Shown: piece after piece, positions 18,147 through 26,781 of the stretch
How positions within the stretch are numbered: the stretch's first letter is position 1
How the letters are laid out: each line of letters begins with the position of its first letter
Origin: Mycobacterium nebraskense
Lineage (GTDB): Bacteria > Actinomycetota > Actinomycetes > Mycobacteriales > Mycobacteriaceae
Assembly (NCBI RefSeq): GCF_002102255.1
Contig: NZ_LQPH01000174.1
Location: 24,379 to 88,378, forward strand
DNA length: 64,000 nt
Reading direction: 5' to 3'
Program-made: the position numbers and the translations under genes
Notes under the pieces: model-generated
Seen by the model: the letters and a program-made list of their open reading frames with translations, nothing else
Database searches by the model: none
What the model was told of the DNA's origin: nothing

Positions 18147-19307
18147 CTAGACCCCGAGGCTGCGGCCGATGATCTCCTTCATGATCTCGGTCGTGCCGCC
18201 GTAGATGGTTTGCACCCGCGCGTCCAGATAAGCACGGGCAACGGGGTATTCGCGCATGTAGCCGTAGCCGCCGTGCAGTTGCAGGCAACGGTCGATCAGG
18301 TGCACCTGCTTTTCGGTGGAGTACCACTTGGCCATTGCCGCCTGTTCCGCCGTCAGCTTCTTGTCCAGGTGCAGCCGGATGAACTCGTCGACCATCATGC
18401 GCACCACGGTCGCCTCGGTCGCCAGTTCCGCAAGCACGAAGCGGCTGTTCTGGAAGCTGCCGATCGGCTTGTTAAATGCCTTGCGCTCCTTGGTGTATTG
18501 CAGCGTGTGCTCCAACACCTGCTCCATCGCCGCGGCCGCCATGATGGCGATCGAAATCCGTTCCTGCGGCAGGTTCTGCATCAGGTAAATGAATCCCATG
18601 CCCTCCTGCCCCAGCAGGTTTTCGGCGGGAACCTTGACGTCGGTGAACGACAACTCGGCGGTGTCCTGCGCGTCCAGCCCGATCTTGTCCAAGTGCCGGC
18701 CGCGTTCGAAGCCCTCCATGCCGCGTTCGACGACGAGCAGCGAAAAGCCCTGCGCCCCTTTGTCCGGGTCGGTCTGCGCCACCACGATCACCAAGTCGGA
18801 GTTGATTCCGTTGGTGATGAACGTCTTTGCACCGTTGAGCACGTAGTGGTCGCCCTGCTTGACGGCGCGGGTCTTGATGCCTTGCAAGTCGCTGCCGGTT
18901 CCCGGCTCTGTCATCGCGATCGCCGTGATCAGCTCGCCGCTGCAGAACTTCGGCAGCCAGCGCTGCTTCTGCTCTTCGGTCGCGAGGGCCAGCAGGTACG
19001 GCGCCACGATGTCGTTGTGCAGGCCGAACCCGATCCCGCTGTAGCGACCGGCGGTGGTCTCCTCGGTGATGATCGTGTTGTACCGGAAGTCGGAGTTGCC
19101 CCCGCCGCCGTATTCCTCGGGCACCGCCATGCCGAGGAAGCCCTGCTTGCCGGCCTCGAGCCACACGCCGCGGTCGACGATCTTCGCCTTCTCCCATTCG
19201 TCGTGATGGGGCGCGACATGGCGATCGAGGAAGCCCCGATAGGACTCACGGAACAGGTCGTGCTCCGGCTCGAAAAGAGTGCGCTGGTACTTGACGGCAC
19301 TGCCCAT
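18147..19307 (-). CDS. fadE20: Acyl-CoA dehydrogenase FadE20
   Basis: A 386-aa flavoenzyme for alpha,beta-dehydrogenation of acyl-CoAs, the same length as Rv2724c. N-terminal helical, central beta and C-terminal helical domains are complete. FAD/substrate motifs include AMTEPGTGSDLQG and the C-terminal LHGGYGYMREYPVARAYLD and IYGGTTEIMKE. The Glu usually found in YEGTSEI is Gly here, the pattern of long-chain and isovaleryl-type enzymes whose catalytic base lies earlier, in helix G. The ATG at 19307 has GGAGG eight bases upstream; the 75 open codons before it are rejected. A perfect palindrome 44 bp upstream is a likely TetR-type operator. Confidence 0.94.
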   Translation of the reverse strand: MGSAVKYQRTLFEPEHDLFRESYRGFLDRHVAPHHDEWEKAKIVDRGVWLEAGKQGFLGMAVPEEYGGGGNSDFRYNTIITEETTAGRYSGIGFGLHNDIVAPYLLALATEEQKQRWLPKFCSGELITAIAMTEPGTGSDLQGIKTRAVKQGDHYVLNGAKTFITNGINSDLVIVVAQTDPDKGAQGFSLLVVERGMEGFERGRHLDKIGLDAQDTAELSFTDVKVPAENLLGQEGMGFIYLMQNLPQERISIAIMAAAAMEQVLEHTLQYTKERKAFNKPIGSFQNSRFVLAELATEATVVRMMVDEFIRLHLDKKLTAEQAAMAKWYSTEKQVHLIDRCLQLHGGYGYMREYPVARAYLDARVQTIYGGTTEIMKEIIGRSLGV

Positions 19308-19350
19308 GTGGATGACCTCCGGCGACTGGAATCTCTGTCGCCCAACATAT

Positions 19351-19368
19351 ACCAACCAGACGGTTGGT
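19351..19368. promoter_or_regulatory. Palindromic operator upstream of fadE20
   Basis: ACCAACC-AGAC-GGTTGGT is a perfect 7+7 inverted repeat with a 4-bp centre, ending 44 bp before the fadE20 ATG and just beyond the hflX stop. Size and symmetry fit a TetR-family repressor. No regulator gene lies next to it. Confidence 0.65.
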
Positions 19369-19401
19369 CGGCAGCCGGCGGGGGTCGGGTCGTCGAGGAG
19401 A

Positions 19402-20823
19402 TCAGTCGGTCGAGAACTCCTGCAGGCGACCGGCCAGCGCCACCGGAACCCGGGCCTTGATCCGGGTGCCGTCGGGATTGTGCTCCTCCTGCTGCACGCG
19501 CCCGTCGGCGTGCAGCCGGGCCACCAGGTCACCGCGGTGGTACGGAATCACCACGTCCACGGCCGTATCAGCGGGAACGGCCAACTCGCCCATCCGGTGC
19601 CGCAGGGCGTCGATCCCTTCGCCCGTCCTTGCCGAGACGAACACCGCGCCGGGCAGCGCGTGTCGGAGCTTGGCCAACATCAGGCCGCTCGCGGCGTCGA
19701 CCTTGTTCACCACCAACAGTTCGGGCGGCGGGTCACCGTGGTGGTCGGCGATAACGTCGGAGATCACCTCGCGCACCGCATTGATCTGGGCCAGTGGATT
19801 GGCGTCGGAGCCGTCGACCACATGCAGCAGCAGGTCGGCGTCGACGACCTCCTCCAGCGTCGAGCGGAACGCCTCGACCAGTTGGGTGGGAAGGTGCCGG
19901 ACGAACCCGACGGTGTCGGTGAGCACCAGCGGGCGACCGTCGGGGAACTCGGCGCGGCGGGTGGTGGGCTCCAGCGTGGCGAACAAGGCGTCCTGCACCA
20001 GCACCCCCGCTCCGGTCAGCGCGTTGAGCAGGCTCGACTTGCCGGCGTTGGTGTAGCCGACGATGGCGACCGACGGCACGTCGCTCTGCAGGCGGCGGCT
20101 GCGCTGGGTGTCGCGGACCTGTTTCATGTCCTTGATCTCGCGGCGCAGCTTGGCCATTCGCTCCCGGATGCGGCGGCGGTCGGTCTCGATCTTGGTTTCA
20201 CCGGGACCGCGCAGGCCCACGCCTCCCCCGCTGCCGCCGGCGCGGCCACCGGCCTGCCGGGACATCGACTCACCCCAGCCGCGCAGCCGCGGCAGCATGT
20301 ACTCCATCTGGGCCAGCGATACCTGGGCCTTACCCTCCCGGCTGGTGGCGTGCTGGGCGAAGATGTCCAGGATCAGCGCGGTGCGGTCGATGACCTTGAC
20401 CTTCACCGCCTTTTCCAGCGCGGTCAGTTGCGCAGGGGACAGTTCACCGTCGCAGATCACGGTGTCGGCGCCGGTCGCCAGCACCACTTCGCGTAGCTCC
20501 TGGGCCTTGCCCGAGCCGATGTAGGTCGACGGGTCGGGCTTGTCGCGGCGTTGAATAAGCCCTTCGAGCACCTGGGAGCCGGCGGTCTCGGCCAGGGCGG
20601 CCAGCTCGGCCATGCTGGCCTCACTGTCGGCGGCGGAGCCGTCGGTCCACACGCCGACCAGTACGACGCGTTCCAGCCGAAGCTGGCGGTACTCGACTTC
20701 GGATACGTCGGTGAGTTCGGTGGACAGACCGGCGACGCGGCGCAGCGCCGACCGTTCTTCCAGGGCCAGTTCGCCGTCGCTAGGTTCCGGCACAGCGTGA
20801 TTAGAGAATTCGGGATGTGTCAT
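19402..20823 (-). CDS. hflX: Ribosome-associated GTPase HflX
   Basis: A 473-aa GTPase that splits or rescues stalled ribosomes; in mycobacteria it is linked to hypoxia and macrolide tolerance. The HflX N-terminal domain (GLIQRRDKPDPSTYIGSGK) is followed by a Gly-rich linker, GLRGPGETKIETDRR, a coiled segment, then the G domain with GYTNAGKSSLLNAL, DTVGF and NKVD. The ATG at 20823 lacks a good ribosome-binding site; a GTG 21 bases upstream in the same frame is a possible alternative. It follows dapF by 46 bp with a strong hairpin between, so translation may be influenced by that structure. Confidence 0.93.
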   Translation of the reverse strand: MTHPEFSNHAVPEPSDGELALEERSALRRVAGLSTELTDVSEVEYRQLRLERVVLVGVWTDGSAADSEASMAELAALAETAGSQVLEGLIQRRDKPDPSTYIGSGKAQELREVVLATGADTVICDGELSPAQLTALEKAVKVKVIDRTALILDIFAQHATSREGKAQVSLAQMEYMLPRLRGWGESMSRQAGGRAGGSGGGVGLRGPGETKIETDRRRIRERMAKLRREIKDMKQVRDTQRSRRLQSDVPSVAIVGYTNAGKSSLLNALTGAGVLVQDALFATLEPTTRRAEFPDGRPLVLTDTVGFVRHLPTQLVEAFRSTLEEVVDADLLLHVVDGSDANPLAQINAVREVISDVIADHHGDPPPELLVVNKVDAASGLMLAKLRHALPGAVFVSARTGEGIDALRHRMGELAVPADTAVDVVIPYHRGDLVARLHADGRVQQEEHNPDGTRIKARVPVALAGRLQEFSTD

Positions 20824-20839
20824 AGGCAATACAAGATGA

Positions 20840-20863
20840 TGCACGGCGAATCGGCGCCGTGCA
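20840..20863 (-). repeat. Perfect hairpin between dapF and hflX
   Basis: A 9-bp perfect inverted repeat (TGCACGGCG / CGCCGTGCA) with a 6-nt loop sits seven bases after the dapF stop and 17 bases before the hflX ATG. In the transcript it could terminate, stabilise dapF mRNA or shape hflX translation initiation. Confidence 0.6.
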
Positions 20864-20869
20864 CTCGAA

Positions 20870-21754
20870 TTAACGCTCCTGCGCGTCCCACCATTCCCCG
20901 CTGACCTCCCCATGGGCCACCAGTACCGACGGCCCCCTCAAGTAGCTGGTGGCGGCGGTGATGGTGACGACGACGTCGCCGCCCGGTACCCGCACCGTGA
21001 GGGTGCCGGTGTCCGCACCGGCGGCCGCCAGCGCGGCCACCGTGGCCGCGACCGTCCCGGTGCCGCACGAACGGGTCTCGCCCACGCCCCGCTCGTGCAC
21101 CCGCATCCGCACAGCGCCGTCGGCCGGTGCGGTGAGGACTTCGATGTTGACCCCCTCGGGGAACTGGGCTTGGTCGAAGCTGACCGGCGCCGCCACGTCC
21201 AGTCGTGCCAGCTCATCGGCGGTCAGGTCGGGATCCACACACGCCAGGTGGGGATTGCCCACGTCGACCGCCAGGCCGGAAAACCGGCGGCCGCCGACTG
21301 TCGCCTCAAAGGCCGGCCCTCCGCTGCCGAGCGCGTTGGCCTTGCCCATGTCGACGCTGATGTCGGCACGGGTGGCATCGGAGTGGTGCACGGTGATCGG
21401 CCGCGGGCCGGCCGGCGACCCGACCACGAATTCGTCGCGCGCTTCCATCCCGCTGGCCCGCAGGTAATGCGCGAACACCCGGATGCCGTTGCCGCACATC
21501 TGGGCGACGGAACCGTCGGCGTTGCGGTAGTCCATGTACCAGTCGGCGGAGGCCACACCGTCGGGCAGCCGGTCGAGCACGCCGGCCGACAGGGCCGCAC
21601 CGGCCGTGGTCACCCGCAGCACTCCGTCGGCGCCCAGTCCGCGCCGCCGGTCGCACAAGGCGGCCACCCGGGCCGCGGTGAGGTCGAGTGTGGCCTGCGC
21701 GTCCGGGAGCACCACGAAGTCATTCTCGGTGCCATGGCCCTTGGCGAAGATCAC
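20870..21754 (-). CDS. dapF: Diaminopimelate epimerase
   Basis: A 294-aa enzyme converting LL- to meso-diaminopimelate for peptidoglycan and lysine. Both catalytic thiols are present: Cys87 in AQMCGNGIR and Cys230 in RSCGTGTVA, in two mirrored half-domains. The start is the GTG at 21754 (protein opening MIFAKGHGTENDFV), four bases beyond the miaA stop, so the two genes are translationally linked. The longer upstream frame lies inside miaA and is not coding. Confidence 0.96.
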   Translation of the reverse strand: MIFAKGHGTENDFVVLPDAQATLDLTAARVAALCDRRRGLGADGVLRVTTAGAALSAGVLDRLPDGVASADWYMDYRNADGSVAQMCGNGIRVFAHYLRASGMEARDEFVVGSPAGPRPITVHHSDATRADISVDMGKANALGSGGPAFEATVGGRRFSGLAVDVGNPHLACVDPDLTADELARLDVAAPVSFDQAQFPEGVNIEVLTAPADGAVRMRVHERGVGETRSCGTGTVAATVAALAAAGADTGTLTVRVPGGDVVVTITAATSYLRGPSVLVAHGEVSGEWWDAQER

Positions 21755-21758
21755 CTGC

Positions 21759-22682
21759 TCAGGATACGTGGCCCCAGGCTCGCAGGGCTTCGTCGACGAG
21801 CCGGGCGCCCTCGCCCGCGTCCAGCCAGTGGACCCGGTGGTCGCGGCGAAACCACGACCGCTGCCGGCGCACATAGCGTCGGGTGCCCATGTAGGTCTGT
21901 TCCCGCGCGTCGCGCAGTCGATCGGCGCCGCCGCCGGCGTCCAGCGCCTCGATCACCTGGGCGTAGCCCAGGGCGCGCGACGCCGTGACCCCGTCGCGCA
22001 GGCCCTGGCCGAGCAGCGCGCTCACCTCGTCGACCAGGCCCTGGTCGAACATGGCGTCGGTGCGCCGGGCCAGCCGTTCGTCCAGAATCGTTGTCTCGCA
22101 ATCCAGCCCGACGATGGCGGTGTCCCACCTCGGGGGGCCGATGCGTGGTGCCGACGCGGCGAACGGCTGTCCGGTCAGCTCGACCACTTCGAGCGCCCGC
22201 ACGGTGCGCCGCGCGTCGGTGGGCAGGATGGCCGCCGCGGCAGCGGGGTCGCGACGGGCCAGCTCGGCGTGCAGACCGCCCACCCCGACCTCGGCCAACC
22301 GCTGCTCCCAGCGCGCCCGCACGGCGGGATCGGTCGCGGGGAACGCCCAGTCGTCGAGCAGGGATTGGATGTAGAGCATGGAGCCGCCGACGATGATGGG
22401 CACGGCGCCGCGGGCGGCGATCGCCTCGACGTCCGCGGCGGCGGCGCGCTGATACCGGGCGACGGTCGCGGTCTCGGTGACGTCCAGGACGTCGAGCTGG
22501 TGATGTGGGACGCCGCGGCGCTGGTCGACGGGAAGCTTGGCGGTGCCGATGTCCATTCCGCGATAGAGCTGCATCGCGTCGGCATTGACGATTTCCGCGC
22601 CGGCCTCGAGCCGTTCGGCGACGTCGAGTGCCAGCTGCGACTTGCCGGTTCCGGTGGGGCCGATGATCGCCAGTGGTCGCAC
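21759..22682 (-). CDS. miaA: tRNA dimethylallyltransferase
   Basis: A 307-aa enzyme that prenylates A37 of tRNAs reading U-starting codons. It has the P-loop GPTGTGKS at the N terminus, then DAMQLYRGMDIGTAK and the DDW and ALGYAQ motifs of the family. It acts just before MiaB (26778-28295), which methylthiolates the same base. The start is GTG at 22682; a GTG two codons upstream is equally open. Eight bases separate it from the preceding gene, so it lies within a minus-strand operon ending in dapF or hflX. Confidence 0.95.
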   Translation of the reverse strand: MRPLAIIGPTGTGKSQLALDVAERLEAGAEIVNADAMQLYRGMDIGTAKLPVDQRRGVPHHQLDVLDVTETATVARYQRAAAADVEAIAARGAVPIIVGGSMLYIQSLLDDWAFPATDPAVRARWEQRLAEVGVGGLHAELARRDPAAAAAILPTDARRTVRALEVVELTGQPFAASAPRIGPPRWDTAIVGLDCETTILDERLARRTDAMFDQGLVDEVSALLGQGLRDGVTASRALGYAQVIEALDAGGGADRLRDAREQTYMGTRRYVRRQRSWFRRDHRVHWLDAGEGARLVDEALRAWGHVS

Positions 22683-22689
22683 GGCCACC

Positions 22690-23379
22690 TCAGAGCTGCC
22701 AGGCGCCGGCGAAGTAGCCCACGCCGTAGGGCGCACCCCGGTACAGCTCCTTGGTCGATCGCGGTCCGGGTTCGGCCAGGCCGGCCAGCACCTGAAAGGC
22801 GACCCGGCCCAGGATCTGCCGCGGCAGCCGCGTCAGGGCGGTGACGTCACCGGTTGCCAGCGCGTCGTCGAGGGCCAGCTGCGCGTCGGCGTTGCCCGGG
22901 TCGTACCCGCCGGGGGCGGCCGGTGTCAAGGTGTTCGCGCCGTCGGCGACGACCAGCACCCCGATCGGCTCCGGTGACCGGTCGATCTCGGCGCGCAAGC
23001 GCCGGCCGTGAGCCAGCGCGGTCTCAGCGTCATGGTCGGCGGAGTAGATGTGGGCCTGCGCGGTCGCGTCGGGCCGGACTTGGCCCCGGACCCAGGCGGC
23101 CAGCAAGGCGCACACGGGCAGATCGGCGGGCGGCCCGGACTCGGCGCGCGGGGAAAGCCGAACCGGTAGGTCCGCGCCGAAACCCGCGAAAGTGCCGGTC
23201 GTTTCGGGGCTCAACACGGCGTCGCGCTCCGCGCTCCCGACGACGGTCCAGCGCGCGGGCAATAGGGCGGCCGCCGCCAGCACCGCCGCCACCAGGTCGG
23301 TCACCTCCGCGGCGGCGGCCCCGGCGAGCTTGGGCACCAGCAATGGCGCCGACGGAATGATGGCAATGCCGCTGAGCAC
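22690..23379 (-). CDS. LigB-superfamily (extradiol dioxygenase-like) protein
   Basis: A 229-aa protein, the Rv2728c counterpart. It resembles the class III extradiol ring-cleavage dioxygenase superfamily: an early IPSAPLLVPKLAG strand-turn, a central H-containing YSADHDAETALAHG segment and VLVVADGANTL. The usual metal-binding His pair near the N terminus is not obvious, so catalytic activity is doubtful. The C terminus (GAPYGVGYFAGAW) is conserved in actinobacterial relatives. It is directly upstream of miaA with an 8-bp spacing. No substrate can be proposed. Confidence 0.75.
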   Translation of the reverse strand: MLSGIAIIPSAPLLVPKLAGAAAAEVTDLVAAVLAAAALLPARWTVVGSAERDAVLSPETTGTFAGFGADLPVRLSPRAESGPPADLPVCALLAAWVRGQVRPDATAQAHIYSADHDAETALAHGRRLRAEIDRSPEPIGVLVVADGANTLTPAAPGGYDPGNADAQLALDDALATGDVTALTRLPRQILGRVAFQVLAGLAEPGPRSTKELYRGAPYGVGYFAGAWQL

Positions 23380-23415
23380 GCCACCAAACTAGCGTTTCGC
23401 CGGCGCGGGTGTGCT

Positions 23416-24384
23416 CTAGGCCTCGGCCGTCGCCGCAACGAAGGGGTCGCTAAAAGGGCCCGCCTCGCCGTCTTCGGACGACCACGTGTCTGGGGTGATG
23501 CTTCCGTCGTCTCGTCCGGTCTCCGCGACCATGGTGGCGGCCTCGCCGCGGGCCAGCGCGACAGTTGCCACGATCACCACCGCCACCGCCGCGATCAGGA
23601 TGAAGGCCTTGGGCCCGTCGGCGTTCAGCGTTTCGCCGAGCACGAAGATGCCAAGCAAACCGGCCACCACGGGCTTCGCCACGGTCATCGTCGGCATCGA
23701 GGCCGTCAGCGCACCCGCCCGGAACGCCGACTGCTGGAAGATCATCCCGGTCAGCGCCAGCAGGAGCCAGGGTACGAACTCGGGGGCGGTCAGCACGGCC
23801 AACGGGCCGTCCTCACCCACCTCGACGATGCCTTTTGTGAGCACAGCAAACAACGCCAACGCCGAACCCGCCACCACCGCAAGGAGCGCGGCAGCAAACG
23901 GGCTGCCCGACCAGATCCGCGCGGCCACCACACACGCCACCAGCAGCGGCACCACCACCGCGGCCACGATGGCCCACGTCCCGACCGATGCGCGCTGATC
24001 GCCGGAGGCTGGGTCACCGACGATGATGACCACCGCGAGGGCTCCGGCCAGTACCACCGCCCACACCCACTCCCACCGGGTCACCCGGCGCTTGGTCAGC
24101 CGCGCATAGATCGGCAGGGCGAATAGCAACGCGGTCACCTGCAGCGCGGTAACCAACACCACCGAGCCCCAGGCCAGAGCCCCGGCTTGCAGGCTGTAGT
24201 TGACGATCGCCGCCAGGCCGCCCAACCACCACCGCTTGTCCCGCAACGACATGCGGAACAGCTCGAGATGGCCGACCTCCTTGTCGGTTATCTCCTGCGC
24301 CGAGCGTTGACGGATCACGTCGCCCACGGCGGATGCCAACGCCGCGCACAGCGCGATCAACGCCGCGACATCAACCTTCGACAT
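23416..24384 (-). CDS. DMT-superfamily-like membrane transporter
   Basis: A 322-aa integral membrane protein, the Rv2729c counterpart, with about nine hydrophobic helices between residues 5 and 285 and a hydrophilic acidic C-terminal tail. The arrangement of two half-repeats with WGSVVLVTALQV and AKPVVAGLLGIFVLGETL is typical of drug/metabolite transporter (EamA-like) proteins. The solute is unknown. The start ATG at 24384 opens with MSKVDVAAL. It is followed by a 36-bp gap to the LigB-like gene. Confidence 0.8.
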   Translation of the reverse strand: MSKVDVAALIALCAALASAVGDVIRQRSAQEITDKEVGHLELFRMSLRDKRWWLGGLAAIVNYSLQAGALAWGSVVLVTALQVTALLFALPIYARLTKRRVTRWEWVWAVVLAGALAVVIIVGDPASGDQRASVGTWAIVAAVVVPLLVACVVAARIWSGSPFAAALLAVVAGSALALFAVLTKGIVEVGEDGPLAVLTAPEFVPWLLLALTGMIFQQSAFRAGALTASMPTMTVAKPVVAGLLGIFVLGETLNADGPKAFILIAAVAVVIVATVALARGEAATMVAETGRDDGSITPDTWSSEDGEAGPFSDPFVAATAEA

Positions 24385-24520
24385 GAGCGACCCCTCACCT
24401 CACGACTGCCCCGACCAGCTTTCCCTCGGGTTCGGGGAAATACACGCAAAATTTGCGATCAGTTCAGCAACAACAGTATGAGGTTGCCCACGCCGCTGCT
24501 CACTGAGCGAATCACCCCTT

Positions 24521-24537
24521 GTTGATACTTCATCAAC
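24521..24537. repeat. Small inverted repeat
   Basis: GTTGAT-ACTTC-ATCAAC, six perfect base pairs around a 5-bp centre, sits in the AT-richer half of the divergent region and could be an operator. Confidence 0.35.
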
Positions 24538-24685
24538 CTATGTAAGGGCTGTGGGTAACGCTGCGATCCGGTTACACCCGCCGGGGTTACGCCGGCCGCG
24601 GCCAGGGCACCACTCCTGATCCGGGCGGCCGCCGCGCCGATGCATCCCGAGCGGGAAGATCAGGGTGGCGGCGGATGGGCCGCCA

Positions 24686-24711
24686 AGCTGCTTGAATACT
24701 GTTAAGCAGCT
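24686..24711. repeat. 8-bp inverted repeat upstream of the DUF349 gene
   Basis: AGCTGCTT and AAGCAGCT flank a 10-nt AT-rich loop, 104 bp before the DUF349 start. As RNA it would form a leader hairpin; as DNA it could bind a dimeric regulator. Confidence 0.45.
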
Positions 24712-24814
24712 GTTGGGAGAGCCGCGATGGCCCGCCCACAGGTGCAGCAGATGGTGCCGCTACGCGCGGCAGGTGCGCGGTATACCGACCGCGCGAAGGG
24801 TAGGTGACGAGCTC

Positions 24815-26176
24815 ATGACCGCTGACGAATCCCACGGCGGAGATCCGGGTGGCCCGGTGGCCCAACCGGTTTCAGGCCCGGTGCCACGCCCGGGACCGCG
24901 TCCCGGTCCCCGGCCGACGAGACCGGGGCCGCGGCCCACCGCCCACCCGGTGCCGGCGCCCCCGCGGAGCAATCCGCATCAGTTCGGGCGCGTCGACGAC
25001 GACGGCACGGTCTGGCTGATCACCGCCGCCGGCGAGCGCATCGTCGGCTCCTGGCAGGCCGGTGACCGGGAAGCCGCTTTCGCCCACTTCGGCCGACGCT
25101 TCGACGACCTGGCCACCGAGGTCACGCTCATGGAGGAGCGGCTGGCGGCGGGAACCGGTGACGCCCGCAAGATCAAAGCCCATGCGTCCGAGCTGGCCGA
25201 CACGTTGCCGACGGCGACCGTGCTGGGCGACATCGACGCGCTCGCACGCCGGTTGACCAGCCTCATCGACCACGTCGGGGCCACCGTCGCCGAGGAGCGC
25301 TCCCGCCGCGACGAGCATCGCGCCACCCAGACCGCGCGCAAGGAGGCGCTGGCCGCCGAGGCCGAGGAGTTGGGCACCAACTCGACGCAGTGGAAGGCCG
25401 CCGGCGACCGGCTGCGGGCCATCCTCGACGAGTGGAAGACCATCAACGGCCTGGACCGCAAGGTCGACGACGCGCTGTGGAAGCGCTATTCGGCGGCCCG
25501 GGAAACCTTCAACCGCCGGCGGGGATCCCATTTCGCCGAACTGGACCGGGAAAGACTGGGCGTTCGCCAGGCCAAGGAACGACTCTGCGAGCGGGCCGAG
25601 GAGTTGTCCGATTCGACGGACTGGACGGCCACCAGCGCTGAATTCCGCAAGCTGCTCATGGAATGGAAGGCGGCGGGCCGGGCGGCCCGGGATGTCGACG
25701 ATGCCCTGTGGAGGCGGTTCAAGGCGGCCCAGGACGTCTTCTTCACGGCTCGCAACGCAGCGACGGCCGAGAAGGACGCGGAGCTGCGGGCCAACGCCAC
25801 CGCCAAGGAGGCGCTGCTGGCCGAAGCGGAGAAGATCGACACCAGCAATCAGGACGCGGCCAGGGCGGCGCTGCGCTCGATCGCCGAGAAATGGGACGCG
25901 ATCGGCAAGGTGCCCCGGGAACGGTCCGCCGAATTGGAGCGTCGGCTGCGCGCGGTCGAGAAGACGGTGCGCGACGCGGGCGAGGCCGATTGGTCGGATC
26001 CCCAGGCGCAGGCCCGCGCCGAGCAGTTCCGCATTCGCGCCGAGCAGTACGAGCAGCAGGCCGAGAAGGCCGCGGCGGCGGGCCGTACCAAAGAGGCCGA
26101 AGAGGCCACGGCCAACGCCGAACAGTGGCGGCAGTGGGCGCAGGCGGCCGCCGAGGCGCTGACGCGTAAGTCCTAG
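24815..26176 (+). CDS. DUF349 helical-repeat protein
   Basis: A 453-aa, highly charged, almost fully helical protein (Rv2731 counterpart, Ala/Arg-rich). After a Pro/Gly/Arg-rich disordered N terminus (about 10-55) come several DUF349 repeats, recognised by patterns such as LLMEWKAAGRAARDVDDALW-RRFKAAQD and LDEWKTINGLD. The C-terminal coiled coil (about 390-450) is rich in Glu, Gln and Ala. DUF349 proteins have been linked to cell division or DNA segregation in some bacteria, but no function is certain here. The ATG at 24815 is preferred; the upstream 50 open codons lack coding character. Its 3' end overlaps the convergent membrane gene by 4 bp. Confidence 0.85.
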   Translation: MTADESHGGDPGGPVAQPVSGPVPRPGPRPGPRPTRPGPRPTAHPVPAPPRSNPHQFGRVDDDGTVWLITAAGERIVGSWQAGDREAAFAHFGRRFDDLATEVTLMEERLAAGTGDARKIKAHASELADTLPTATVLGDIDALARRLTSLIDHVGATVAEERSRRDEHRATQTARKEALAAEAEELGTNSTQWKAAGDRLRAILDEWKTINGLDRKVDDALWKRYSAARETFNRRRGSHFAELDRERLGVRQAKERLCERAEELSDSTDWTATSAEFRKLLMEWKAAGRAARDVDDALWRRFKAAQDVFFTARNAATAEKDAELRANATAKEALLAEAEKIDTSNQDAARAALRSIAEKWDAIGKVPRERSAELERRLRAVEKTVRDAGEADWSDPQAQARAEQFRIRAEQYEQQAEKAAAAGRTKEAEEATANAEQWRQWAQAAAEALTRKS

Positions 26177-26781
26177 GATTCGGGAGCTTGGGGCGCCCGG
26201 TCCCCCGGCTGCTCGGGCCCGTTGTCCAGGCTGTCGAGCAGTGTCATCGACTGTTGCTGTGCCGCGACTCGGCGCCGCTGCTCCTCGGCCGCCAGTTGCA
26301 CGATGGTCCGCGACCACACCACCCTGGCCCATTGGTAGCTCAGCGCGAGGACGATGATCCAGCCCGCGATCAGCCCAACCCCGGGTCCCGGATGCCCCGC
26401 GGCCACCGTCTGGCGGGACCAGATGGCCAACAGCCCCGCCGCACCGGCAAGCGCAGAACCCGCCAGCGCGATCCAGGCCAGCGCCCAGCGCCGCGTCACC
26501 AACGCGAGCATGGAGAACCCGACACCGAACACCAGGGTCAGCCAGGCGAACACCCGCGACGGCAACGCCACCGCGGCCGCGCCGGCCCCGTGGCTGCTGA
26601 ACAACACGTCCCAGCCCCGCACCGCGCCGGTGTGCGGCAGGATGAACGATCCCAGCAGCACGAAGACCAGGATCGCCACGACGAAACCGCGTGGGCCCGG
26701 GTCGAATCCGCGCGCCACACGACGCTCGGCGGCCTCGATTTCGTTGCGCAGGGCATGGAAGCCGGGGTGTTCTTCGTTCAT
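26173..26781 (-). CDS. Four-helix membrane protein (Rv2732c-like)
   Basis: A 202-aa protein with hydrophobic helices at about 33-50, 73-92, 97-117 and 131-150, flanked by polar ends; the C terminus is Gln/Glu-rich. No named family is recognised beyond mycobacterial Rv2732c. The ATG at 26781 overlaps the miaB stop as ATGA, indicating translational coupling; an ATG three codons earlier is also open. The function is unknown. Confidence 0.8.
   Translation of the reverse strand: MNEEHPGFHALRNEIEAAERRVARGFDPGPRGFVVAILVFVLLGSFILPHTGAVRGWDVLFSSHGAGAAAVALPSRVFAWLTLVFGVGFSMLALVTRRWALAWIALAGSALAGAAGLLAIWSRQTVAAGHPGPGVGLIAGWIIVLALSYQWARVVWSRTIVQLAAEEQRRRVAAQQQSMTLLDSLDNGPEQPGDRAPQAPES

Larger units (their letters stand above)
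24385..24814. other. 430-bp divergent intergenic region
   Basis: This region separates the transporter from the DUF349 gene, both transcribed outward. It contains two inverted repeats (listed separately) and otherwise no reading frame with coding character. M. tuberculosis has a short predicted gene (Rv2730) about here as I recall, but nothing comparable is visible. Confidence 0.5.
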
